A stretch of DNA of 64,000 nt, taken from positions 3,162,001-3,226,000 of the forward strand of contig NZ_CP162553.1 of the NCBI RefSeq assembly GCF_040939785.1, written 5' to 3'. This DNA is from Bradyrhizobium lupini (lineage in GTDB: Bacteria; Pseudomonadota; Alphaproteobacteria; Rhizobiales; Xanthobacteraceae). Made by a program: the position numbers and the translations under genes. Every line of letters starts with the position of its first letter. Within the stretch, counting starts at the first letter, position 1. A model generated the notes under the pieces. The model was not told the DNA's origin. It ran no database searches and was given only the letters and a program-made list of their open reading frames with translations. Shown in pieces: positions 40,685 to 48,283 of this stretch.

Positions 40685-41425
40685 ATGGGCCGAACAGCTG
40701 GCAGGAAAGTCAGTTGCCATGCCATTCAGGGGCGTTCGCCGGGATGGCACCATGGTGGCATTCTCATTATCGCCATCCTCTGCATCGCATGCACTTTCCT
40801 GTTTGCGAGCGAGGCCGTGGCTCAATGCTCGGCGCGAGACGTCCTGCGGAATCACCTGAAGCTCAAGCAAGCGCCGTCTGGGCCGCAAATCCCAATCAAA
40901 TCCGCCGTCGATGTCCCTGCGTGGAAGACGATCAGGATCGGGACGTTTGCAAACTTCTTCGCCCTCAGTAACGCTTTGGATGCGGCAGGTTGTGGCATCG
41001 GAAACTCGGCCGGCGAAATTCTCGCGCGGCCGACGTTTACCGTGAGCGCCACGACAACGAGCGTAGAGCTTTTCACGGTGTCGGCAGCCGAACTGGGCTT
41101 TCGGACCGACACTGCGTTGCTGGCAGACATCTACGCGCGCGCCAAACAATTGGGTTTCGGCCTGGCGGCTGCAGAAGTCGGACCACAACTGAGGCTTCAA
41201 TATTTCGACCAGCCGATCGGTGAGTTTCTCATCATCGGAATGGAGCCAATCAGGACCTGGCAGGGCGCCCCCGTCATCTTGAATGTAGCCAATGGCGGCG
41301 CGGGACTTATCCTCATCGGCCAGGATGGCAGCGCCGACGCACAGATCCCCGCGGCATCCCGTTTTGTATTCGTGCGGTCCCATGAAACCGCTCCTGCCGA
41401 GGCCGTAACACTTGTCGGCCACTGA
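40685..41425 (+). CDS. Exported hypothetical protein
   Basis: A 246-residue protein with a long n-region and a hydrophobic signal (GGILIIAILCIACTFLFASEAVA), cleaved near residue 46. The mature part has two cysteines and alternating short hydrophobic stretches that suggest a beta-rich secreted domain (TFTVSATTTSVELFTV, LLADIYARAKQLGFGL). I do not recognise the family. ATG at 40685 follows GAGAGGTCCGTT. The 206-base gap before it holds no recognisable signal. Confidence 0.7.
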   Translation: MGRTAGRKVSCHAIQGRSPGWHHGGILIIAILCIACTFLFASEAVAQCSARDVLRNHLKLKQAPSGPQIPIKSAVDVPAWKTIRIGTFANFFALSNALDAAGCGIGNSAGEILARPTFTVSATTTSVELFTVSAAELGFRTDTALLADIYARAKQLGFGLAAAEVGPQLRLQYFDQPIGEFLIIGMEPIRTWQGAPVILNVANGGAGLILIGQDGSADAQIPAASRFVFVRSHETAPAEAVTLVGH

Positions 41426-41478
41426 ATTTCCGGGTTTGTGCATCTCGAGACGCAAGACAACAGGTCAGCACCTTAACC

Positions 41479-43650
41479 CTAGGCCACCAGCGCGGCGTCC
41501 TCGCCTACGCCGTCGATGCCGCGCTGCGCGGCGAGCAGGCTGATGATCTGCGCATTCGGCCGGGCCTTGCTGAACAGAAAGCCCTGGCCTTCGTCGCAGC
41601 CCTCAGTGCGGAGGCAGCTCAGCTCGGCTTCGGTCTCGACGCCTTCGGCGGTGATGGTGACGCCGAGGCCTTTGCCGAGGCTGACGATCGAGCGAATGAT
41701 CGCCTGTGCCTCGCGATTGGCGCCGAGATCGCGCACGAAGGACTGGTCGATCTTGATCTTGTCGAACGGGAAGCTGCGCAGATAGCTCAGGCTGGAATAG
41801 CCGGTGCCGAAATCGTCCATTGAGATGCGCACGCCGAGCGCGCGCAGCGCGTGCAGCGTCGCCAGCACCTGGGCGCTTTTCTCCAGCAGCAGCGTCTCCG
41901 TGATCTCGAGTTCGAGCCGCCGCGGCGGCAGGCCGGAATGCTTCAGCGCATCCGTCACCACCGAAAGCAGATTGCCGCTGCGGAACTGGAGCGGCGACAG
42001 GTTGACGGCGACGCGGACGTCGTCCGGCCAGGTTGCGGCATCGTGACAGGCCCGGCGCAGCATCAGGCCGCCGAGCGGGTTGATCAACCCGGTTTCTTCC
42101 GCGACCGGAATGAACTCGGCCGGCGAGACCATGCCGCGCTCCGCATGCGGCCAGCGCACCAGCGCCTCGAAGCCGGTGATGCGGCCGCTCTGGAGGTCGA
42201 TCAGCGGCTGATAGTACGGCCGCAGCACGTCGTTCTGAATGGCGTCGCGCAGCTCGACCTCGATCTTGCGGCGGGTCTGCGCTTTCGCATCGAGCGCCGC
42301 CTCGAAGAACGCGAACGATCCGCGCGCATCCATCTTGGCGCGCGACAGCGCCATGTCGGCGCTCTTGAGCAGCTTTTCGGAATCGTCGCCGTCGCCCGGT
42401 GCCATCGCGATGCCGATGGAGGCACCGACCACCACGGAATGGCCGTCGAGCAGATAGGGATCGGCGATGGCTTCGAGCAGGCGCTTGGCCAGCAGCACCG
42501 CATCCTCGGGACGCGTCAGGCCGCTCTGCACGATGGCGAACTCGTCCGAGTTCAGCCGCGCCAGCGCGTCGTTCTCGCGCAAGGTCGAACGCAGCCGCTT
42601 GGCGACGCCACGCAGCAGCTTGTCGCCGACCGCGTGTCCCAGCGTGTCGTTGACCGCCTTGAAATTGTCGAGCCCCAGCATCAGCAGGGCGACCTTGTCG
42701 GTGCTGCGCCTCGTATGCAGCAGCATCTCGTCGACCTGCTGGCGCAGCAGATTGCGGTTTGGCAGACCGGTCAGCCCGTCATGCTGGGCCATGAAGGCGA
42801 GCCGCGCCTCGGCGCGCTTGCGCTCGGTGATGTCCATCAGCGCGAGCAGCACCGCGGGCCGCTCGGCATAGATCAGTTCGCGCGAATAGATCGCAAGGTC
42901 GATCAGGGCGCCGTCGGCCCTGACGTGCTTCCAGGTGCGTCCGGCCTGCTCCTCGCCGGCCGCATCGGCGGTCCAGGGCGGCTCACTGTCGAAAGCCTGA
43001 AGGGAACGGATCGTCAGCCGCTCGAACTCGGCGCGGCTGTAACCGTAATGGGCGACCGCGGCATCGTTGACGCCGAGGATGCGCTCATCGTCCAGCGCGC
43101 AGACGATCATTGGGACGGGATTGCCGTCGAACAGCAGGCGAAACGAGGCCTCGCGCTGCTTCAGCTCGGTGATGTCGACGCGCAGGCCGACGACGCCGCC
43201 GTCGTCGGTCAGCCGCTCGTCGATCAGGATGACGCGGCCGTCCGCCAGCTTCTGTTCGTGGCGCGCGCCGGGCTGATAGAGCTTTTGCAGCCGCTCGGCG
43301 ATCCATTCTTCCTCATGGCCGGCAGCCTCGGGATAGTCGCCGCGGGCGACGCCGATGCGCAGCGTGTCCTCGAGGCGCGCGCCTTCCTCGAACAGATCGG
43401 CGGTCTTGCTGTAGATCTCCGCGTATTGCTTGTTCCAGAGGACGTAGCGGCCCTCGGCGTCGAGAAACACGATGCCTTGCGGCAGGATCTCGATGGCCTG
43501 GCGCAGGCGCTCATGGGATTTGCGCGCTTCCGCGATCGCGGCCTCAGCCTCGGCACGGCTGCGCAGAACTTCGTCGCGTTCGGACGGAAGATGAGGGGGG
43601 CGCGCAAAGCGCGGCTTGCGCGGGTGCAGGCCGCCGAGCACGCTGCCCAT
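41479..43650 (-). CDS. PAS-PAS-GGDEF-EAL protein, probable c-di-GMP phosphodiesterase
   Basis: About 723 residues. A helical segment leads into two PAS domains (about 35-155 and 160-275), then GGDEF (about 285-440) and EAL (about 460-710). The GGDEF active loop reads LNSDEF, so the two glycines are lost and cyclase activity is doubtful. The EAL motif is intact (GFEALVRW), with the ETLLLEK, DDFGTGYSS and KIDQSFV metal and loop motifs. Inference: it degrades c-di-GMP, with PAS sensing and the GGDEF part regulatory. The start is uncertain; a GTG at 43704 or further upstream is possible. Confidence 0.88.
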   Translation of the reverse strand: MGSVLGGLHPRKPRFARPPHLPSERDEVLRSRAEAEAAIAEARKSHERLRQAIEILPQGIVFLDAEGRYVLWNKQYAEIYSKTADLFEEGARLEDTLRIGVARGDYPEAAGHEEEWIAERLQKLYQPGARHEQKLADGRVILIDERLTDDGGVVGLRVDITELKQREASFRLLFDGNPVPMIVCALDDERILGVNDAAVAHYGYSRAEFERLTIRSLQAFDSEPPWTADAAGEEQAGRTWKHVRADGALIDLAIYSRELIYAERPAVLLALMDITERKRAEARLAFMAQHDGLTGLPNRNLLRQQVDEMLLHTRRSTDKVALLMLGLDNFKAVNDTLGHAVGDKLLRGVAKRLRSTLRENDALARLNSDEFAIVQSGLTRPEDAVLLAKRLLEAIADPYLLDGHSVVVGASIGIAMAPGDGDDSEKLLKSADMALSRAKMDARGSFAFFEAALDAKAQTRRKIEVELRDAIQNDVLRPYYQPLIDLQSGRITGFEALVRWPHAERGMVSPAEFIPVAEETGLINPLGGLMLRRACHDAATWPDDVRVAVNLSPLQFRSGNLLSVVTDALKHSGLPPRRLELEITETLLLEKSAQVLATLHALRALGVRISMDDFGTGYSSLSYLRSFPFDKIKIDQSFVRDLGANREAQAIIRSIVSLGKGLGVTITAEGVETEAELSCLRTEGCDEGQGFLFSKARPNAQIISLLAAQRGIDGVGEDAALVA

Positions 43651-44106
43651 TCGCTTTTTCGGCTTTCGAAACCCCAAACTCAACTTCACTCGTCCCAGTC
43701 GCACCCAGCGCCGCAACTCTTGGGGCAAGTGTCTGAAAAAAGGTAATCCTGGGTGGCATGGCGATGGGACGCACGGTCTGGCAGTCTCGACAAAACAGCC
43801 CTCATTGCCCGTTTGCAAGGCGCGGCCGTGCCGATGGGCGCTCCAAGCGCATCGCATTGTCGTCATCGGAGAACGAGATGGCGCAAAATTGCGCGCTGCC
43901 TTGAATCATTTCCGGGATCGCGCGCGATTGCATGCAGAAGGGCGTGAGCACGCGTGCCGCGCACGAATTTTGATCAATGCATGAGAGGGTTATCGCGTCG
44001 TTAAAAACGGCCGGCCGACGCCGCGGAACTGCGACTTTTGAACGAAATTTCAGCGGAAGGACTGTTTCTTAACCCTGGCGCGGTGTTGGGCTATAAGAAT
44101 GTCAAC
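43651..44106. other. Gap between divergent c-di-GMP gene and mepA
   Basis: About 456 bases. Part may be the 5' end of the PAS-GGDEF-EAL gene if an upstream start is used. A TTGGGCTATAAGAAT stretch (about 44087) could be a -10 region for mepA. There is no hairpin, repeat or RNA gene that I recognise. Confidence 0.4.
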
Positions 44107-45051
44107 ATGAGTCCCCGCCACCTCGCCCCTCTCCTGCTCGTCATGACGCTCCTGGCCGCCGGCGACGCGCTGGCCCAGGACAAGGGCAGCGTCAACCCAA
44201 AGCCGCTGCCGCCGCTCGCCAATCCGAACGATCCCAGTATCGGCGCCAAGGAGCTGTTCGCGCGCAAGCTGCTGCCGTCGAAGGGACCGGCGCACGTCAT
44301 CGGCTCCTATGTGAAGGGCTGCATCGGCGGCGCCGAGCAGATGCCGCTCAACGGCGACAATTGGCAGGTGATGCGGCTGTCGCGCAACCGCAGCTATGGT
44401 CACCCCGCGATGATCGCGCTGATCAAGCGGCTTGCTGCAAGAGCGCACAAGGACGCGGGATGGCCGGGCATCCTGGTCGGCGACATCGCCCAGCCGCGCG
44501 GCGGGCCGGCGCTGTCCGGCCATGCCAGCCACCAGATCGGCCTCGATGCCGACATCTGGCTGACGCCGATGCCTGACCATCGCTTATCGCGCGAGGAGCG
44601 CGAGGACATGTCGGCGGTGATGATGGTGCGCCCGGACCGGCTCGACATCGATCCGAAGGTGTTCACGCCGGGCCATGTGCTGGTGCTGCGCGACGCGGCG
44701 CAGGAGCCGGCGGTGCAGCGCATCTTCGTCAATGCCGCGATCAAGAAGGCGCTGTGCCGCGAGGCCAAGGGCGACCGTTCCTGGCTGTCGAAGATCCGGC
44801 CGTGGTGGGGCCACGACTATCACTTCCACATCCGCATGCACTGCCCGGCGGGCGCGAGCGACTGCGAGGGCCAGCCGTCGCAATCCGAGGACGAAGGCTG
44901 CAAGCCCTCCGATCTCGCCTATTGGTTCAGCGACGGCGTGCTGCACCCCAAACCCCCGCCGGAGCCGCCGAAGCCGAAACCGCCGATGACGCTGGCGCAG
45001 ATGCCGGCGGCGTGCAAGGCCGTGCTGCACGCGGGCAATGCGAAGCCGTAA
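44107..45051 (+). CDS. mepA: Penicillin-insensitive murein endopeptidase (MepA, LAS family)
   Basis: A 314-residue periplasmic zinc peptidase that cuts D-Ala-mDAP cross-links in peptidoglycan. The signal peptide ends at ALAQ (residue 22). Zinc ligands are in GHASHQIGLDADIW and WWGHDYHFHIRMHCP. Cysteines in CIGGAEQ, CREAKG, CPAGASDC and CKPS suit periplasmic disulfides. The Pro-rich C-terminus (PKPPPEPPKPKPP) is a flexible tail. The ATG at 44107 gives a clean signal peptide; a longer upstream frame is unlikely. Confidence 0.93.
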   Translation: MSPRHLAPLLLVMTLLAAGDALAQDKGSVNPKPLPPLANPNDPSIGAKELFARKLLPSKGPAHVIGSYVKGCIGGAEQMPLNGDNWQVMRLSRNRSYGHPAMIALIKRLAARAHKDAGWPGILVGDIAQPRGGPALSGHASHQIGLDADIWLTPMPDHRLSREEREDMSAVMMVRPDRLDIDPKVFTPGHVLVLRDAAQEPAVQRIFVNAAIKKALCREAKGDRSWLSKIRPWWGHDYHFHIRMHCPAGASDCEGQPSQSEDEGCKPSDLAYWFSDGVLHPKPPPEPPKPKPPMTLAQMPAACKAVLHAGNAKP

Positions 45052-45104
45052 AACTCTCCGCCAGGATGACGAATTCCTGGTTGGCGCTATGCGAACCGTC
45101 GCCT

Positions 45105-45132
45105 TTGACCTGTTCCGCCACCCTGTTATGAT
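45105..45132 (+). promoter_or_regulatory. Sigma-70-type promoter for modABC
   Basis: TTGACC (45105-45110), a 16-base spacer and TATGAT (45127-45132) lie about 140 bases before the modA ATG. The match is unusually good for this GC-rich DNA. I cannot identify a ModE site with confidence. Confidence 0.6.
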
Positions 45133-45271
45133 GACCCAGCGATCGCTTGCCGGACCGTAAGTCCGTCGGGCTTGCCGGAACAGCGCTTCCGCCGGTCGCA
45201 GCCTCATTCAACCAACGCCGTCTTGCGCGCGCCGCCTTGCGTGCCCTGAGCGCGCGCATGGAGCGCTTCCG

Positions 45272-46055
45272 ATGTTCCGCCTTTCCGTGATTTTTTTCGG
45301 CCTTGTTCGTTCTGGTCGCGAGCCTTTCGCCTGTCGCCGCCGAGGACAAGACCATCACCGTGTTCGCGGCAGCCTCGATGAAGAACGCGCTCGATGAGGT
45401 CGACGCGGCCTACACCGCCAGGACCGGCGTCAAGTTCAGCGTCAGCTATGCCGCAAGCTCCGTGCTCGCCAGGCAGATCGAGCAGGGCGCGCCGGCCGAT
45501 GTGTTCGTCTCCGCCGACACCGACTGGATGGATTACGCGATCTCCAAGAAGACTATCAACGAGCCGACCCGGGTCAATCTGCTCGGCAACAGCATCGTGC
45601 TGATTGCGCCGAAGGATTCCAGGCTCGACAACGTCCCCATCGGGCAGGGGTTCGACCTCGCAAAACTCGCCGGCGACGGCAGGATCGCGACCGGCGACGT
45701 CAAATCCGTGCCGGTTGGGAAATATGCCAAGGCGGCGCTGACGAGCCTGGGCGCCTGGCAGGCGGCGGAGCCGAAATTCGCGATGGCCGAGAGCGTGCGT
45801 GCCGCGCTGACGCTGGTCGCGCGTGGCGAGGCCAACCTCGGCATCGTCTATTCCACCGATGCCAAGGTCGAGCCCGGCGTGAAGATCGTCGGCACCTTCC
45901 CGGCGGATTCGCATCCGCCGATCATCTATCCCGTCGCTGCGACCGCGACGGCAAAGGGCGACACCAGCGACTATCTCGCCTTCCTGCGCTCGACCGCCGC
46001 CAAGACCATTCTTGAAAAATACGGTTTCAAGTTCCTGATCAGCCCCTCTACTTAA
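45272..46055 (+). pseudogene. modA: Molybdate-binding periplasmic protein ModA, frameshifted in signal peptide
   Basis: ModA captures molybdate for the ModBC transporter. ATG 45272 follows GGAGCGCTTCCG and opens MFRLSVIF. Frame is lost at the run of seven T and CGG (45291-45300), where one extra base seems present. Removing it continues the hydrophobic signal peptide (ALFVLVASLSPVAA) into the mature protein: ITVFAAASMKNAL, SYAASSVLARQIEQGAPADVFVS and a normal C-terminus at 46055. The mature length of about 235 residues is typical. A homopolymer error is likely. First gene of the operon. Confidence 0.88.
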
Positions 46056-46066
46056 TTTGCGATTTG

Positions 46067-46762
46067 ATGCTCGACATCTCTCCCGCCGAATGGACGGCGA
46101 TCCTGCTCTCGCTCAGGGTCGCCGTGATCGCGACGCTGGTGGCAACGCCGTTCGGCATTGCGCTGGCATGGCTGCTCGCGCGGCGTGATTTCTGGGGCAA
46201 GTCGGTGCTCGATGCGCTGGTGCATCTGCCGCTGGTGCTGCCGCCGGTCGTCACGGGTTATCTGCTGCTGCTCACTTTCGGCCGCCGCGGACTCGTCGGC
46301 GCTTTCCTGGCGGACCATCTCGGCATCGTATTCGCCTTCCGCTGGACCGGTGCCGCGCTTGCCTGCGGCCTGATGGCGTTTCCGCTGCTGGTGCGCCCGA
46401 TGCGGTTGTCGATCGAGGCGATCGACCGCCGGCTCGAGCAGGCCGCCGAGACCCTCGGCGCCACTCCTTTCAAAGTGTTCTTCACGGTGACGCTGCCCTT
46501 GGCGCTGCCCGGCGTGCTCGCCGGCATGGTGCTTGGCTTTGCCAAGGCGATCGGCGAGTTCGGCGCGACCATCACCTTCGTCTCCAACATTCCCGGACAG
46601 ACCCAGACGATTTCGTCCGCGATCTATTCGCTGATCCAGACCCCGGACGGCGACGCCGCCGCGGGACGGCTCGTGATCGTCTCGATCGTGCTGGCGCTCG
46701 GCGCGCTGATCACGGCCGAATGGTTCGCCCGCCGCGCCACCGCGCGCCTGCACGGGAATTGA
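46067..46762 (+). CDS. modB: Molybdate ABC transporter permease
   Basis: A 231-residue inner-membrane protein with five TM segments. The EAA loop, AAETLGATPFKVFFTVTLP, interacts with ModC, and AKAIGEFGATITF is a strong ModB signature. The ATG at 46067 lies 11 bases after modA; an in-frame TTG just before it is an alternative start. Length is normal. Confidence 0.93.
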   Translation: MLDISPAEWTAILLSLRVAVIATLVATPFGIALAWLLARRDFWGKSVLDALVHLPLVLPPVVTGYLLLLTFGRRGLVGAFLADHLGIVFAFRWTGAALACGLMAFPLLVRPMRLSIEAIDRRLEQAAETLGATPFKVFFTVTLPLALPGVLAGMVLGFAKAIGEFGATITFVSNIPGQTQTISSAIYSLIQTPDGDAAAGRLVIVSIVLALGALITAEWFARRATARLHGN

Positions 46763-46764
46763 CC

Positions 46765-47427
46765 ATGCTGCGCGTCGACATCGAAAAGCAGCTCGGCGAG
46801 TTCTCGCTGTCCGCGTCCTTCGCGAGCGAAGGCCGCGTCATCGGACTGTTCGGAGCGTCGGGCGCCGGCAAGACCTCGCTGGTCAACATGATCGCGGGGC
46901 TGCTGCGGCCCGACCGCGGCACCATCGTGATCGACGGCGAGACGGTCGACGACAGCGCGGCCGGCATTCATGTGCCGACCTGGCGCCGCCGCATCGGCTA
47001 TGTGTTCCAGGATGCGCGGCTGTTTCCGCATCTCAACGTCGCGCAAAATCTCGACTATGGCAGGCGGATGAACCACCTCGCGCCCGATCCGGCGCAGCAC
47101 AAGCGCGTCATCGAGCTGCTCGACATCGGCGCGCTGCAGGGTCGCCGCCCCGGAAAGCTCTCCGGCGGCGAGCGCCAGCGCGTCGCGCTCGGTCGCGCGC
47201 TGCTGTCGCGGCCGCGCCTGCTGCTGCTCGACGAGCCGCTCGGCGCGCTCGACGAGGGCCGCAAGCTGGAGATCCTGCCCTATCTGGTGCGGCTGCGCGA
47301 TGAGGCCAACGTCCCCATGGTCTATGTCAGCCACGACGTCGCCGAGCTGCGCCAGCTCGCGACGCAGATCGTGATGCTGAAGCAGGGCCGCGTGACGTCG
47401 TTCGGCGGGGTGAAGGTGCTGACGTGA
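46765..47427 (+). CDS. modC: Molybdate ABC transporter ATP-binding protein, lacking TOBE domain
   Basis: A 220-residue ABC ATPase. Walker A GASGAGKT, Q-loop VFQDARLFPH, signature LSGGERQRVALGRALL, Walker B LLLLDEPLGALD and the His switch SHD are all present. Typical ModC has about 350 residues with a C-terminal molybdate-binding TOBE/Mop domain. This one stops right after the nucleotide-binding domain, so it should lack molybdate trans-inhibition. No TOBE-like coding was found downstream in other frames. Its start lies two bases after the modB stop. Confidence 0.92.
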   Translation: MLRVDIEKQLGEFSLSASFASEGRVIGLFGASGAGKTSLVNMIAGLLRPDRGTIVIDGETVDDSAAGIHVPTWRRRIGYVFQDARLFPHLNVAQNLDYGRRMNHLAPDPAQHKRVIELLDIGALQGRRPGKLSGGERQRVALGRALLSRPRLLLLDEPLGALDEGRKLEILPYLVRLRDEANVPMVYVSHDVAELRQLATQIVMLKQGRVTSFGGVKVLT

Positions 47428-47480
47428 GGGGTCCGTTGAGCAGGCAACGGATGAGGCAAGCCGCCGGCCCACCCTCCGCC

Positions 47481-47600
47481 GTCGTCCTGGCGAAAGCCAG
47501 GACCCATACCGCGTGATCTATCAGCGGCAGGTGGTGTGCGTACCAGCGAAGAAAACGTAACTGCCGGTGTTCGCAAAACTACTCCCCGGGGTAATGGATC
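47481..47600. repeat. REP-like element, family 1, degenerate copy
   Basis: The left arm GTCGTCCTGGCGAAAGCCAG (47481 on) is well conserved. The right arm (GGGGTAATGGATCGTACC, near 47588) has lost its hairpin. It lies between modC and the convergent PepSY gene. Confidence 0.65.
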
Positions 47601-47685
47601 GTACCGCGAGCGGCGATCGCGCTGCATTGGATGGTGGCGGTGCCGGCCGAGTGATCCTCGCCGACACCGCTACCGAGACCCGCCA

Positions 47686-47946
47686 CTACCAGCCGCGATC
47701 GACGTTGCGCACCTCACCCGTTCGCGCGTCCACATCGACCTCCATCCAGCGGCCGGCGCGATCACGGCCTTCGATCTGCCATTCGTCGCCGAGGAACTCG
47801 GTGTGCGAGACGGTCATGACGCCGATGTCGGTGGCGACGTCGAGCGCGACCTGCATCGAGATCTGATCGCCGGTGTCATAGGCCATCGCGGGCGCGGCCG
47901 ATCCGAGCCCGATCGCGACGATGGCCGGCAAGATGAGCTTTCGCAT
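47686..47946 (-). CDS. Small secreted PepSY-domain protein
   Basis: An 86-residue exported protein. The signal peptide ends APAMA (about residue 22). The rest resembles one PepSY domain (DEWQIEGRDRAGRWMEVDVDARTGEV), a fold thought to inhibit or sense periplasmic proteases. ATG at 47946 has AGGAGTAATCC just upstream. An EcfG-type promoter lies 36 bases before the start, suggesting general stress control. Confidence 0.82.
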   Translation of the reverse strand: MRKLILPAIVAIGLGSAAPAMAYDTGDQISMQVALDVATDIGVMTVSHTEFLGDEWQIEGRDRAGRWMEVDVDARTGEVRNVDRGW

Positions 47947-47981
47947 GGATTACTCCTGTCGGATGCGTTTACGCCGCTAAG

Positions 47982-48006
47982 AACGAGCGGCATCGCGGAG
48001 CGTTCC
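47982..48006 (-). promoter_or_regulatory. EcfG-type general stress promoter
   Basis: Minus strand: GGAAC (48006-48002), 16 bases, CGTT (47985-47982). An exact match to GGAAC-N16-CGTT, 36 bases before the PepSY gene ATG. Confidence 0.75.
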
Positions 48007-48093
48007 GGGAGCAGCGGTCACGAAGACGCGCAAATCTTCGGCGGTTGCGGCGATTTGGGGGCGGTTCCAGCGTTGTCGCCATCGCTCTCCGCC

Positions 48094-48234
48094 GTCGTCC
48101 GGCGAAAGCCAGGACCCATTACCCCAGAGAGGAGAGTGGGTGGGCCAGATCGTCACCACCAGCCTTCGCAAAACAGCTGACGGTGGGTATGGGTCCTGGC
48201 GCCTGTGCGCAATTGCGCACTAGGCCAGGACGAC
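48094..48234. repeat. REP-like inverted doublet, family 1, with extra palindrome
   Basis: The left arm is at 48094-48125 and the right arm at about 48189-48234. In the right arm the GAAA loop of the hairpin is replaced by a longer insert that contains the perfect 16-bp palindrome GTGCGCAATTGCGCAC (48205-48220). It fills most of the 337-base gap 47947-48283, whose other content is the EcfG promoter. Confidence 0.8.
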
Positions 48235-48283
48235 GAAGAAGCAGACGTGCGCTTCATCAATGACCGCCAACGCGGATGTGGCG

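Noticed and set aside
41851..43746. Very long plus-strand open frame opposite the GGDEF-EAL gene
   Set aside because: It mirrors a strongly conserved minus-strand gene. Its composition (Arg, Gln, His, Asp-rich) is typical of antisense frames in high-GC DNA.
45052..45271. Molybdenum-cofactor riboswitch or ModE operator before modA
   Set aside because: The leader has a good promoter, but I could not fit the conserved riboswitch pairing or a ModE half-site pattern with confidence.
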